Origin: Yimella lutea
GTDB taxonomy: Bacteria > Actinomycetota > Actinomycetes > Actinomycetales > Dermatophilaceae
Length of the DNA: 64,000 bases
NCBI RefSeq assembly: GCF_006715095.1
Contig: NZ_VFMO01000001.1
Location: forward strand, 2,170,001 to 2,234,000
Direction of reading: 5' to 3'
The translations under genes were made by a program, and so were the position numbers. The notes below the pieces were generated by a model. That model ran no database searches and was not told the DNA's origin. It saw only the letters and a list, made by a program, of their open reading frames with translations. Shown piece by piece: positions 23,275 to 31,440 of this stretch (positions are counted from its first letter, which is position 1; every line of letters begins with the position of its first letter).

Positions 23275-23589
23275 CAAGGCACGAACGGTGCTGCTGGGGT
23301 CTCTGTCCACCCACCCAGCCGCACCGTTCGTGTCTGACGTGGCAACACCGAGGCGGACCACCGACGGCTGAGTCGACGGATCAGAAAGCCTCGAGAGCTC
23401 ATCCGGGCTCAGATCGTCGCGCCGGGTGAGTTGATAGTCAGCCAGCACACGCTCATCGACGCCGCCGAACCCTTCAGGGTTGGCAGCGTTCATGCTGTCG
23501 GTGGCGGTTGGTTCCGCGAGGACCTCGGACGATTCGCTAGCACCCGTGCTGGCGTAGCGTCCGAGGCTGTCTCGCGCTTGATGAGTCAC
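23182..23589 (-). CDS. hypothetical protein coupled to the upstream 444-residue gene
   Basis: A GTG start at 23589 overlaps the stop of the previous gene (GTGA), so 135 residues would be translated by coupling. The N-terminus, THQARDSLGRYASTGAS, resembles the RxxxGxxA tag of several element proteins. The middle (GFGGVDERVLADYQLTRRDDLSPDELSRLS) looks protein-like. The last third overlaps a terminator-like hairpin and, on the opposite strand, the YRIxP gene, so the true 3' part is uncertain. No family is recognised. Confidence 0.5.
   Translation of the reverse strand: MTHQARDSLGRYASTGASESSEVLAEPTATDSMNAANPEGFGGVDERVLADYQLTRRDDLSPDELSRLSDPSTQPSVVRLGVATSDTNGAAGWVDRDPSSTVRALSAAVRGVAPQDRASARVAHLLFGLRAARLV
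23280..23332 (+). terminator. strong hairpin after the small YRIxP gene
   Basis: CACGAACGGTGC (23280-23291) pairs with GCACCGTTCGTG (23321-23332), extended inward by a GCTGGG/CCCAGC stem. It starts 5 bases after the stop at 23274. It also lies inside the reverse-strand frame 23182-23589, which weakens that frame or makes it overlap the terminator. Confidence 0.75.
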
Positions 23590-24920
23590 GGCGTCGCAGA
23601 TGCTTCCTTGGTCGGCCGGGCCACCGCCTCGGACGTGATGCTGTTCAGGTGGACATTCCAGCAGGTGTCGCTGCTCTGCTGAGAGAGCCACGCCGCGATC
23701 GCCGAAGCGTCCCTTGCACGACAGTCTGCACCACCCCACGGAGCCAGCAGCGCAGCGGAGGTCTTGTCGTCCAGGGTTCCCTCTTTGAACGAGCGGGCAG
23801 CGCTTGCGGATCCACCGGCCTTCACGATCAGGTCACGGCACCGCGCAGCTGACCCGCTGGTCATCCGGCGCTTGGTCACCGGGGGAACCTTTTCGCCGAT
23901 CAGGTGCTGCTCACGAGCCTTGCTCCGAGCCGTCTGCGCGTAGCGGTCAGCCAGGTCCGGCTTCGCCGCGCACTGGTCCCAGGTCTCGGTCGCGTTGCGG
24001 GCACCACGGTCGCCCTCGAACGAGCTGAACGACTCCAGGATGACCTGCTCGGTCGCCGGGTCGAGCTCGTCGTTCCACGGCAACAGGATCGCCTTGCGCT
24101 GCTCAGCGGTTCCCTCGCCGGCCAGGAGCGTCTTGGACAGCGCGCGAACACCGCCGCCGGCGTTCATTACCGACTTGGCGCGACGCACCTTGAGCTGCCC
24201 TGCTGCGGGGGCGAGTTCGACGACGTTCTCCTGCTCACGGTTGGCGAGGATGCGCTCGGCGACCGCTGCGCCGTCCTCATCATCGCCTCCACGCAGGTCG
24301 GAGAACAGGATGTCCCGGTTGCGCTGGGTCAGGTGGTAGTTCTTCAGCGGTGCCTGTTCACCGGAGGAGACCATGCGGTCGGAGATGTCCTGGGCGAGCT
24401 TGGCCTCCTCCCATTCGGACATGGCGTAGCCGCGGTCGGTCTCGATGGTGTCCTTCTCGATCCGGAAGATCGAGCCGGCGCGCATGTCCGGTCCACGACG
24501 GTTCGACGCGCCACTCCACATGGCACCGGCCTGGTTTGCGGTGATCGTCGCGGCGTACTTCGACAACGAGGCGATCGGCTTGTTCTTGGCGTGGGCGGCA
24601 TCGACCGCTTCGTAGAAGGAGACCATCGCGTCGGCGGCGCGGTCGGCGTACTCCTGGTCGCCGCGGTGGACGTGGTAGTACCGGTGAACGGCGGAGTTGA
24701 TCGACTCGCGCGACACTTCGACCTGCTCATCGCTGATCAGCTGTGCGGCCTTCTCAGCGGCCATCTGCTCGCGCCACGCAGCGGTCTTGGCCACCACGTT
24801 GGGGTCGATCTTGGCGGCGAGGTCGTCGAGTGTCTGATCGGACTCGCCGGCCGGCTTGCTGCCGAACGTTCCGTCGGGGTTGCGGGGGTGCTGGGTTTCA
24901 TCAAAGGCATGGGTAGTCAT
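23586..24920 (-). CDS. element protein of unknown function with N-terminal RNPDGTFG tag
   Basis: A 444-residue soluble, helical, charged protein. It begins THAFDETQHPRNPDGTFGSKPAG, a tag like those at 14897, 15274 and 43528. The middle (INSAVHRYYHVHRGDQEYADRAADAMVSFYEAVDAA, then SMSEWEEAKLAQDISDRM-like and HLTQRNRDILFSDLRGGDDEDG) has the spacing of a helical DNA- or RNA-binding protein, perhaps distantly sigma-like, but no family motif is clear. The C-terminal third has scattered cysteines. CCGCCATTCC ends 7 bases before the ATG. It is the last gene with that motif before the block that uses the other motif. Confidence 0.7.
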   Translation of the reverse strand: MTTHAFDETQHPRNPDGTFGSKPAGESDQTLDDLAAKIDPNVVAKTAAWREQMAAEKAAQLISDEQVEVSRESINSAVHRYYHVHRGDQEYADRAADAMVSFYEAVDAAHAKNKPIASLSKYAATITANQAGAMWSGASNRRGPDMRAGSIFRIEKDTIETDRGYAMSEWEEAKLAQDISDRMVSSGEQAPLKNYHLTQRNRDILFSDLRGGDDEDGAAVAERILANREQENVVELAPAAGQLKVRRAKSVMNAGGGVRALSKTLLAGEGTAEQRKAILLPWNDELDPATEQVILESFSSFEGDRGARNATETWDQCAAKPDLADRYAQTARSKAREQHLIGEKVPPVTKRRMTSGSAARCRDLIVKAGGSASAARSFKEGTLDDKTSAALLAPWGGADCRARDASAIAAWLSQQSSDTCWNVHLNSITSEAVARPTKEASATP

Positions 24921-24927
24921 GCCGGGT

Positions 24928-24937
24928 GGAATGGCGG
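24928..24937 (-). promoter_or_regulatory. CCGCCATTCC motif, copy F
   Basis: The reverse-strand copy lies 7 bases upstream of ATG 24920. Here the 10-mer takes the Shine-Dalgarno position, just as the 11-mer does in the next block. Confidence 0.5.
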
Positions 24938-24981
24938 GGCCGTGCTACGACCGGACCCACCACAGAATCAGGGGTGGCGAC

Positions 24982-25377
24982 TTAGAGATCGAGGTCCGGC
25001 GGCACCTTCGCCAGCTTGAAATCGACCATCTTGATCAGTTCCGCTGCGCAGTCCAGGCTGGATGAGCACTTCTTCGGCATCGTGCCGGCGGCGATCATCC
25101 AGCGGCCGCACTCGGGGCAGGCGAGGATCTTGCTCTTCGGTCCGAGATAGGCCAGGACCGAGCCGTGCTCGTCAAGAAGCCGGATCTGTGCGGCAGTCAG
25201 GTGGATCGGCTCGGGTACGCCGGACTCGAGAACCTCAGACCAGCGGGTCGCCTTGATCTTGCGCATGATGGCGCGTGCCAGCGCCGACGCGGTGACCAGA
25301 CGGGCGGCGTCAGTGTCGACACCGACACGCTTGTCCGCGTTCGGCTCGAACCACATTGCTGCCGCCTTCACTGCCAT
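24982..25377 (-). CDS. small zinc-ribbon-like protein
   Basis: A 131-residue protein with a helical N-terminal half and a cysteine cluster near residues 87-109 (CPECGRWMIAAGTMPKKCSSSLDC), which fits a zinc ribbon of the C-x2-C...C-x5-C form. The C-terminus is DLDL. The start-associated 11-mer (25384-25394) lies 6 bases before the ATG and there is no Shine-Dalgarno sequence. I know no named family. A DNA- or RNA-binding role is suggested by the ribbon only. Confidence 0.7.
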   Translation of the reverse strand: MAVKAAAMWFEPNADKRVGVDTDAARLVTASALARAIMRKIKATRWSEVLESGVPEPIHLTAAQIRLLDEHGSVLAYLGPKSKILACPECGRWMIAAGTMPKKCSSSLDCAAELIKMVDFKLAKVPPDLDL

Positions 25378-25383
25378 ATCGAC

Positions 25384-25394
25384 ACGGTGCGACG
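25384..25394 (-). promoter_or_regulatory. start-associated 11-mer
   Basis: Six bases upstream of ATG 25377 (zinc-ribbon-like protein). Confidence 0.85.
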
Positions 25395-25572
25395 CCGGGT
25401 GCAGGGCGACCTCAGGGCACCGTCAGCCGCCCGGCTGTCGGTGCACGGGCGACTAGCGGTGACTTCGACTTCCGGGCGCCACCCTTGACGTTGCGCGAGG
25501 GTGCTCCGTCCTTCAGGGCGGAGGTGAATCGCGCTGGGTCTCGGGCGGCTCTGTGCAGTGGAGCGTCCGCGC

Positions 25573-25583
25573 CGTCGCACCGT
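25573..25583 (+). promoter_or_regulatory. 11-mer CGTCGCACCGT inside the TnpB element
   Basis: It matches the start-associated motif but is not 6-7 bases from a start. The likely tnpB starts are 21 and 42 bases away. It may be coincidental, or captured from the host element. Confidence 0.4.
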
Positions 25584-25624
25584 GAGGAGTGACAGGTTCG
25601 GTCCATGGTGGAAGGTGGTGAGGG

Positions 25625-26890
25625 ATGGTGAGCACGACGCGCGCGTTCGTGTTCCGGCTGCGCCCTACCGCCAAGCAACAGGTGCTGTTGCGGGCGATGC
25701 TGAACGACCACCGTCACCTGTACAACGCCGCGCTGCAGGAACGCCGGGATGCCTGGGACACCCGTACCAAGCGCGGCATCACCGATCCTAAGGACCAGTT
25801 CGGCAAAATCGGGTTCGCGATCCAGTCCGCGCAGTTGCCGGCCATCCGCGCCAGTGACCCCGACCAGGCTCGGTGGTCAGCCACCGGCCAGCAGCAGACT
25901 CTGCGGAAACTGAACAAGTCCTTCGCCGGCTTCTACAGACGGTGTCGGGAGGGTCAGACCCCCGGATACCCGCGCTTCAAACCCGAGAAACGGTGGGACT
26001 CCGTCGAGTTCCGTGACGGTGACGGCGCCCGGTGGGACTCGGTCCCGACCGGCCGCGATGACTCCCGCCGGGTGTACCTGCAAGGCGTCGGGCACATCAA
26101 GACCAGCACCCACCGACCCATCAGGGGCACGGTAGCCACCATCCGGGTCAAGCGCCAGGGTGACCACCGCGCCCATACCCGTTGGGTCGTCATCGTCACC
26201 TGCAACAACGTCCCCCTGAAGGTGCTGCCGCGCACCAGCCGGGTGATCGGGATCGACATGGCCACCGGCGACAACGGACTGGCCTACACCAGTCACGGCG
26301 ACCGGATCGACAACCTGCAACCGCACAAGCACGCTGCGCAACGGTTGACCCGGTTGCAGCAGCAACGATCTAAGACCAGGCGTGGCTCGATGCCCTACCG
26401 CGACCTGACCCGGCAGTTGGCTCGGGCGCACGCCAAAATCGCCCGGCAACGCTACGACCACCATCACCAGGTCGCCGCGCGACTGGTCGCCAGCTACGAC
26501 ATCATCTGCATCGAAGGATTGCCGGTGGCGTCCATGACCCGGCGAGCGAAAGCCAAACCTGACCCCGACGCTCCGGGGGCGTTCCTACCGAACGGGGCTC
26601 GCGCCAAAGCCGGGCTCAACCGATCCATCCTTGACGCGGGTTGGGGACAGTTCATTGCCATCCTGAAAGACAAGGCAGCATGCGCCGGTCGTCAGGTCAT
26701 CGTGGTGAACCCCGCCTACACGTCACAAACCTGTGTCCAATGCCAACGCACGGACCCGGCCAGCCGGTCGGGCAAGGTGTTCTACTGCACCGGCTGCGGA
26801 CACTACGACGACGCCGACATCAACGCGGCACAAACGATTCTGTGTGTGGGGACTGGACTGGTCCCCGAGCAACCCACCCGGGCTGCTTGA
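25625..26890 (+). CDS. tnpB: TnpB RNA-guided nuclease
   Basis: A 421-residue OrfB/TnpB protein. After an N-terminal helix-turn-helix-like region (FRLRPTAKQQVLLRAMLNDHRHLYNAALQERRDAW), the RuvC-like nuclease residues are visible: Asp in VIGIDMATGDNG near 205, Glu in IICIEGLPVASM near 296, and Asp in YDDADINAAQTIL near 397. A zinc ribbon (CVQCQ...CTGCG, near 370-392) lies between the last two. TnpB cuts DNA guided by an RNA made from the right end of its element. All catalytic residues are kept, so it may be active. GTG/ATG alternatives exist upstream at 25604. Confidence 0.93.
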   Translation: MVSTTRAFVFRLRPTAKQQVLLRAMLNDHRHLYNAALQERRDAWDTRTKRGITDPKDQFGKIGFAIQSAQLPAIRASDPDQARWSATGQQQTLRKLNKSFAGFYRRCREGQTPGYPRFKPEKRWDSVEFRDGDGARWDSVPTGRDDSRRVYLQGVGHIKTSTHRPIRGTVATIRVKRQGDHRAHTRWVVIVTCNNVPLKVLPRTSRVIGIDMATGDNGLAYTSHGDRIDNLQPHKHAAQRLTRLQQQRSKTRRGSMPYRDLTRQLARAHAKIARQRYDHHHQVAARLVASYDIICIEGLPVASMTRRAKAKPDPDAPGAFLPNGARAKAGLNRSILDAGWGQFIAILKDKAACAGRQVIVVNPAYTSQTCVQCQRTDPASRSGKVFYCTGCGHYDDADINAAQTILCVGTGLVPEQPTRAA

Positions 26891-26925
26891 AGAAGCCCCC
26901 GCCTTCAGGCGGGGGAGAAGTCACG

Positions 26926-29520
26926 TCAGCGCACCGTCAGCCACGCCACGGCATCATCGCCGAGTGCTGCGGCGATCTCGTGCGCGAGCATCGGGTGCTT
27001 CGCCAGGTGCGGGTCGCGCGAAATGATGGCGGAGGCGTCTTCGCGGCTGGCTTCGATGAGGTCCATGTCGGTCAGCAGGTCAGCCACGCTCAGGTCGGTT
27101 GCACGCCCGGACTGTCGGGTTCCGGTCAGCGACCCGGCCCCACGGATCTGCAGGTCGCGCGCGGCAAGCTCGAAGCCGTCGGTGGACGCCACGAGTGCTT
27201 CGATCTTGGAGATGGCGTGCTCGGCCAGGTCGGCGCGTGGCGCTGTCGGAACCAGCCAGCACGTCCCGGCCCACTGTCCTCGCCCGACGCGTCCGCGCAA
27301 CTGGTGCAGCTGGGTGATTCCGAAGTTATTGGCTCCGGTAATGACGATGACGGTCGAGTTCGGCACGTTGACGCCGACCTCGATGATGGAGGTCGCGACC
27401 AGCACGTCGAGGGTGCCGGAACGGAACGCGTTGAGCGTGACTTCTCGCTCGTCCCGCTTCTGCTTGCCGTGCGCGGTGCCGATCCGGGCGCCGGGCAGGA
27501 TCGCAGCAACCTGCTCGGACAGTTGCTCGGCACCGCGGGCCGCCTTGGCCTCGGAATCCCCGACGGTCGGTGCAACGACGAAGATCTGATGATTCTGGGC
27601 GATCTGTTCACGGACCTGCTCCCACAGGGGCGAGTGAGGGTCGTCGAACTGCATCGGGTTGACCGCTCGAGTAACGATGGGGGAGCGGCCCGGCGGCAAC
27701 TCGTCGATCTGTGAGACGTCCAGGTCGCCGAATGCTGTCATCAGCGCGGTCCGAGGAACCGGGGTGGCTGTCATGACCAGCACATCTGGCAGCGGACCTC
27801 CTCCGGCCTTGTCGGCTAAGACCTTGCGCTGTTCGACCCCGAATCGGTGCTGCTCGTCAATGATGACCAGCCCGAGCCGTGCGAACTGCACCTGCTCGGA
27901 CAGCAGTGCCTGCGTGCCGACGACCAGGTGAATCGACCCGTCAGCTAGGCCGGCGAGAACCTCTTTGCGTCGCTTGCCGGTGATCTTGGTGGTCAGCAAC
28001 TCGACCCGCAACGGCTTGCCACCGGGGTCGGTCATGCCCTCGCACAGTTCGGCGAAGTCGTCGTAGTGCTGGCTTGCCAAGGCTTCGATCGGTGCCATGA
28101 TCGCCACGGTCGATCCAGCTTCGATGGCGTGCAGCGCGCCGCTGAGTGCCACCAGGGTCTTGCCAGATCCCACCTCGCCCTGCAGGAGACGGTTCATCGG
28201 GTTGGTCCGCTTCAGGTCAGCGACGATCTCATCCACACACCGGCGCTGTGCTCCGGTGAAGGAGTAGGGCAGTCGCGCGAGCAGTTGCGCCTCCAGAGAT
28301 CCGGGGACGTCGTGCGCGATACCTTTCGTCGTTAGTCCGCTGGCACGGTTGCCGGCCAGGATGAGCTGCCAGCGCAGCAGTTCGTCATAGGCCAACCGGC
28401 GGCGAGCGGACGATGCGTGTTCTGGTGTCGGCGCGACATGCAGTTCGCGTAGCGCGACGTCCCGCTCGGGCAGGCCGCGCGCGAGGGTGAACCCACGCGG
28501 AACCGGGTCCAGGATCGGCGGCAGCTTGGTGACAGCCTCGGCCACAGCCCGGCGCACCGCCCAGGTGCTGATCTTGTGCTTCTCGGAGGCGGGGTATATC
28601 GGGATGACGGCTGAGTCTCCGGTGGTCGCGTCGGCGGCGATGACGTCGACGATCGGGCCGCGCATCTGCAGCGTGGTGCGGAACTGATCCAGGGTGCCGG
28701 AGATGAGCAGCATGTCTCCGGGGCGGAATCGTCGCGTCACCCAGGCAGCGTTGAACCACGTCAGGTCGACCTTGGTGTGCGGGGCGGCAGTGTCGGTCAC
28801 CTTGACGATGGACACCGATTTGCCCGGCGGCGGCTTACGAATCTGGTCGACGGTGCCGATGAAAGCGATCTTCTGGCCGAGTAGGTCCGCGGTGACCGGG
28901 ACCGGGTTGGAGCGGTCGAGGTAGTTGCGCGGGACGGTGTGCAGCAGGTCGTAGACGCTGGACATGCCCATGCCGGCAAGACCGATGGCAGAGACCGGGT
29001 CGACGCAGGTGAGCTCATCGGTTGCCACGCCGCGCAGCGAGTCGATGGTGCCGTCGATGAGGAAGTAGTCGGCAGCGACCTCCGCATCCGGCAGCTCGGC
29101 AGCCGATGCGGACATCGTGATGTCACCCGCAGCTCCGGCGAACCACCACGTCCAGTGGATCGGAATGACCCGCGTATTGGCGGTGCTGAACGCACCCCGT
29201 TCGGCATCCCATTGAGCATCGGTGCCGAGGGTCAAACCAACGACTTCGCGACCCGTCAGTCGCGGGTACACCCAGACGCGGTCATCACCGTCGGGAACGA
29301 CCAGCGGGGTTTCGTCCAGGTACTCGATCAACCGCCCGTCGGCGCCGATGACCTGCAGTCCCGCCTTGTGGATCTGTTGAGACAGGTCGCGGCCGTGGTT
29401 GACGACGAACGTGGCTGGCCCCTGCTGGGTCGCCTCGAACCGGCGCGCAACGTCGGGATGATTCAGTACCAGCACCGGATGAGTGGTGGTGCCATCGAGA
29501 ACAGCGAACGCGGAGTGCAT
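26926..29520 (-). CDS. recG: RecG-like ATP-dependent DNA helicase
   Basis: RecG remodels stalled forks and branched DNA. The helicase core carries GEVGSGKT near residue 452, VIIDEQHRFGVEQR near 553, TATPVPRTAL near 580, AHGKQKRDERE near 667, and VATSIIEVGVNVPN with QLHQLRGRVGRG. An OB-like wedge region (RNYLDRSNPVPVTADLLGQKIAFIGTV) precedes it. The 864 residues exceed the usual 680-780; the first 170 (HPVLVLNHPDVARRFEATQQ onwards) are an extra N-terminal domain I do not recognise. ATG 29520 has the 11-mer 6 bases upstream. It is probably a second, element-borne recG. Confidence 0.9.
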   Translation of the reverse strand: MHSAFAVLDGTTTHPVLVLNHPDVARRFEATQQGPATFVVNHGRDLSQQIHKAGLQVIGADGRLIEYLDETPLVVPDGDDRVWVYPRLTGREVVGLTLGTDAQWDAERGAFSTANTRVIPIHWTWWFAGAAGDITMSASAAELPDAEVAADYFLIDGTIDSLRGVATDELTCVDPVSAIGLAGMGMSSVYDLLHTVPRNYLDRSNPVPVTADLLGQKIAFIGTVDQIRKPPPGKSVSIVKVTDTAAPHTKVDLTWFNAAWVTRRFRPGDMLLISGTLDQFRTTLQMRGPIVDVIAADATTGDSAVIPIYPASEKHKISTWAVRRAVAEAVTKLPPILDPVPRGFTLARGLPERDVALRELHVAPTPEHASSARRRLAYDELLRWQLILAGNRASGLTTKGIAHDVPGSLEAQLLARLPYSFTGAQRRCVDEIVADLKRTNPMNRLLQGEVGSGKTLVALSGALHAIEAGSTVAIMAPIEALASQHYDDFAELCEGMTDPGGKPLRVELLTTKITGKRRKEVLAGLADGSIHLVVGTQALLSEQVQFARLGLVIIDEQHRFGVEQRKVLADKAGGGPLPDVLVMTATPVPRTALMTAFGDLDVSQIDELPPGRSPIVTRAVNPMQFDDPHSPLWEQVREQIAQNHQIFVVAPTVGDSEAKAARGAEQLSEQVAAILPGARIGTAHGKQKRDEREVTLNAFRSGTLDVLVATSIIEVGVNVPNSTVIVITGANNFGITQLHQLRGRVGRGQWAGTCWLVPTAPRADLAEHAISKIEALVASTDGFELAARDLQIRGAGSLTGTRQSGRATDLSVADLLTDMDLIEASREDASAIISRDPHLAKHPMLAHEIAAALGDDAVAWLTVR

Positions 29521-29526
29521 CCCTGC

Positions 29527-29537
29527 ACGGTGCGACG
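29527..29537 (-). promoter_or_regulatory. start-associated 11-mer of recG
   Basis: Six bases upstream of ATG 29520. With the six following bases it forms one arm of a 17-bp inverted repeat, whose other arm is at 29574. Confidence 0.88.
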
Positions 29538-29573
29538 AACAGCACGGTCCTCAACGGGTCTGCGCGTCCATCA

Positions 29574-29584
29574 CGTCGCACCGT
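29574..29584 (+). promoter_or_regulatory. 11-mer facing the 29625 gene
   Basis: The match extends to CGTCGCACCGTGCAGGG, the exact inverse of the recG leader. No start codon follows at 6 bases (it reads GTA). The gene starts 41 bases downstream with its own GAAGGA. Confidence 0.7.
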
Positions 29585-29624
29585 GCAGGGGTAACGACCA
29601 CCTACCTGTACGAAGGACTGTCCC

Positions 29625-30137
29625 GTGAAGAAGATCTCGACCGCGACGATGGAGTTCGTCGAAGACCTCCCGTTCGCGCACGGCATCGTGCTTGCCGAAC
29701 TGCTCGATGGACACCTGGACGCCGCTCTGGAGTCGCTGAACCAGAACGGTGAGCACCTCACCGACCTTGAGCTCAACGACGTGTTCGCCCGCGCCGCCCG
29801 TTTCGACTTCGCCACCGGTACCGCTGTCATGAAGGTGCTGTCCGGCGACGTCGGGGGAGCCGCCAAGGCCATCGAGTTCCGTGCTTCTCAGGGCGGCGCG
29901 CAGGCTGCACCGAAAGCAGCGAAGCCGGCACCGAAGAAGAAGGCCGTACCCAAGCCTGTTGCTGAACAGCAGCCCGAGCCGAAGCCAGAACCCGCGCCGG
30001 AACCGGTCGAGCCCAAGGTCCCCGAAGATGCACCGGCGCCGGAGCCTGACCTGCCGTGGGATCACAGCGGTTCGGACTACGACCCGTTCAGCAACGCCAC
30101 GTCCGGCTACGTCCCGGAGTTCGGCGACAACTTCTGA
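29625..30137 (+). CDS. acidic Pro-rich protein of unknown function
   Basis: A 170-residue protein. Residues 1-85 look like a small helical domain (MEFVEDLPFAHGIVLAELLDGHLDAALESLNQNGEHLTDLELNDVFARAARF). A Lys/Pro/Ala/Glu-rich linker follows, and the C-terminus (DLPWDHSGSDYDPFSNATSGYVPEFGDNF) is acidic with exposed aromatics. Such a tail resembles the partner-docking ends of single-stranded-DNA-binding proteins, although no OB fold is seen. GTG 29625 has GAAGGA 8 bases upstream. It is divergent from recG across a perfect inverted repeat. Confidence 0.7.
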   Translation: MKKISTATMEFVEDLPFAHGIVLAELLDGHLDAALESLNQNGEHLTDLELNDVFARAARFDFATGTAVMKVLSGDVGGAAKAIEFRASQGGAQAAPKAAKPAPKKKAVPKPVAEQQPEPKPEPAPEPVEPKVPEDAPAPEPDLPWDHSGSDYDPFSNATSGYVPEFGDNF

Positions 30138-30152
30138 CCGCACGGTCGCCGA

Positions 30153-30203
30153 GCACCACGACAACAGCGCCCCGGACGAGTCGGGGCGCTGTTGTCGTGG
30201 TGC
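30153..30203. terminator. bidirectional terminator
   Basis: A 21-bp stem (30153-30173 with about 30182-30203) between convergent stops at 30137 and 30208. It serves both strands. Confidence 0.88.
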
Positions 30204-30207
30204 CTCA

Positions 30208-31353
30208 TCAGGCAGCGGCGAGGATGCCCGCGGCGACGAAGCGTTCCGCGAACTCGCGGCGGGCCTGGGCCGGAACTTTGTAGCCCGCAGGCATGTTCAG
30301 CAGCAGCCGGCGAGCGATGAACCATCCGTTGTCGGTGTATCCCGCTTTCGCTCCGGCAGCGGCCAGGGCAAGTCCAGCGGTGCGAACCTTGCCGGTGGTG
30401 TCCTCGTCGGCCAGCGCGGACACGGCCAGTCCGAGCGACCACAGCACGTCCGGCTCGGTGTTCTTCCAGTCCACGATGGACGGGTCGGCCAGCGCGGCAT
30501 GCGGGTCGAGCAGGCGCTGCGTGCGGCAGAACTCGCGGTAGGAACGTCCAGCACCCTCCCCGACCAGGCCGTTGATCGCAGCCAGACGAGCGTCGACGTC
30601 GCTGACGTGCAGCCAGGCCAAGACCTGAACCATCTTCGTCCACGAACGGTAGGACGGCCACGGACCTGCGGCCTGCGCCATCGTGTCCGGGCAGGCGTTG
30701 CGCAGTTCGGGCTTCTGACGCAGGAACATCGAAACCATCAGGGCCTCACGGCGCAAGTCGTCGGTCGATCCGCCCGGTGCCAGCGAGTCCAGTGTCGGGA
30801 CGTCCGCGGTGTCGAACCCGCCGACCAGGCCAGCGGCCCACGCATCGAAGTCCATGTCCCATTGCAGGTGCAGCATTCGGTTGGCGACGGCGGCAGGAAG
30901 TTCGACCGCGCCGGTCGCGTTGCTCGGCGGGTTGATCGTGCAGATCATGGCCGTGTTCTTCGGCAACGGGAGATCACCGACGACTTTTTCCTCCAAGACC
31001 CGGTGGAGGGCTTTCATCGTGTCCTCGGCGCCCAGGTTGGCCTCGTCGAGCAGCACGGCGGCGTGCCGCGTCGTCTGCGTCAGGCGCTTGGCCCAGCTCA
31101 GCGGGGCGTGCCCGGTGGTGCCGTCCTGCGTGAGCACCATCTGGCCCAGGAAGTCGGCCGGTTCACGGTTGGCAGGGGACAGGATTTCGGCCTGGTAACC
31201 CCAGGCGGACAGCCACGCGGTGATGGTGGCGGTCTTGCCCTGTCCGGGGTCGGACTGGAAGCAGACGGGGACGCCGGCACGGGCGGCTGCAGCGGCGACG
31301 CGCTGCTGGACGGTGCCGGGCAGGGTGACTGGGGATGCGGTGGTGGTAGGCAT
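30208..31353 (-). CDS. MoxR-type AAA+ ATPase
   Basis: A 381-residue AAA+ protein. Walker A is DPGQGKTAT near residue 35, Walker B is AAVLLDEANLGAEDTM near 98, and sensor 1 is AMICTINPPSNATGAVELPAAVANRM near 135, which fits MoxR/RavA-type ATPases. The C-terminal half is an element-specific helical domain. MoxR ATPases act as chaperones with VWA partners; a VWA protein lies close by at 32792, with a helicase gene between. The 11-mer at 31360-31370 precedes ATG 31353 by 6 bases. Its stop is separated from a convergent gene by a long terminator. Confidence 0.85.
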   Translation of the reverse strand: MPTTTASPVTLPGTVQQRVAAAAARAGVPVCFQSDPGQGKTATITAWLSAWGYQAEILSPANREPADFLGQMVLTQDGTTGHAPLSWAKRLTQTTRHAAVLLDEANLGAEDTMKALHRVLEEKVVGDLPLPKNTAMICTINPPSNATGAVELPAAVANRMLHLQWDMDFDAWAAGLVGGFDTADVPTLDSLAPGGSTDDLRREALMVSMFLRQKPELRNACPDTMAQAAGPWPSYRSWTKMVQVLAWLHVSDVDARLAAINGLVGEGAGRSYREFCRTQRLLDPHAALADPSIVDWKNTEPDVLWSLGLAVSALADEDTTGKVRTAGLALAAAGAKAGYTDNGWFIARRLLLNMPAGYKVPAQARREFAERFVAAGILAAA

Positions 31354-31359
31354 GGCTGA

Positions 31360-31370
31360 ACGGTGCGACG
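31360..31370 (-). promoter_or_regulatory. start-associated 11-mer
   Basis: Six bases upstream of ATG 31353 (MoxR-type ATPase). Confidence 0.87.
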
Positions 31371-31440
31371 CTGCCTGGTCGGGCCGCAGCGACGCAGCAT
31401 CCCCGGCACGAGGACCGTCCCCAGGGGTGCTGCGGGTAGG

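Larger units (their letters stand above)
25490..26924 (+). mobile_element. TnpB-only IS200/IS605-type element
   Basis: About 1435 bp. Both ends carry subterminal hairpins with TTCA loops: CTCCGTCC-TTCA-GGGCGGAG near 25503-25522 and CCCCCGCC-TTCA-GGCGGGGG near 26896-26915. The left end abuts TTGAC (25485-25489), a plausible target-adjacent motif. No TnpA is present. The right end falls immediately before the recG stop codon (26926-26928), just outside the recG coding region. Confidence 0.85.

Noticed and set aside
23904..25019. 371-residue + strand protein
   Set aside because: It is antisense to the 444-residue gene, which has a start, a motif and coupling to its neighbour.
25412..25717. 101-residue - strand protein ending RLTVP, similar to the recG end WLTVR
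   Set aside because: Its 5' half lies inside the TnpB element. Removing the element leaves only a short run after the recG stop without a start codon.
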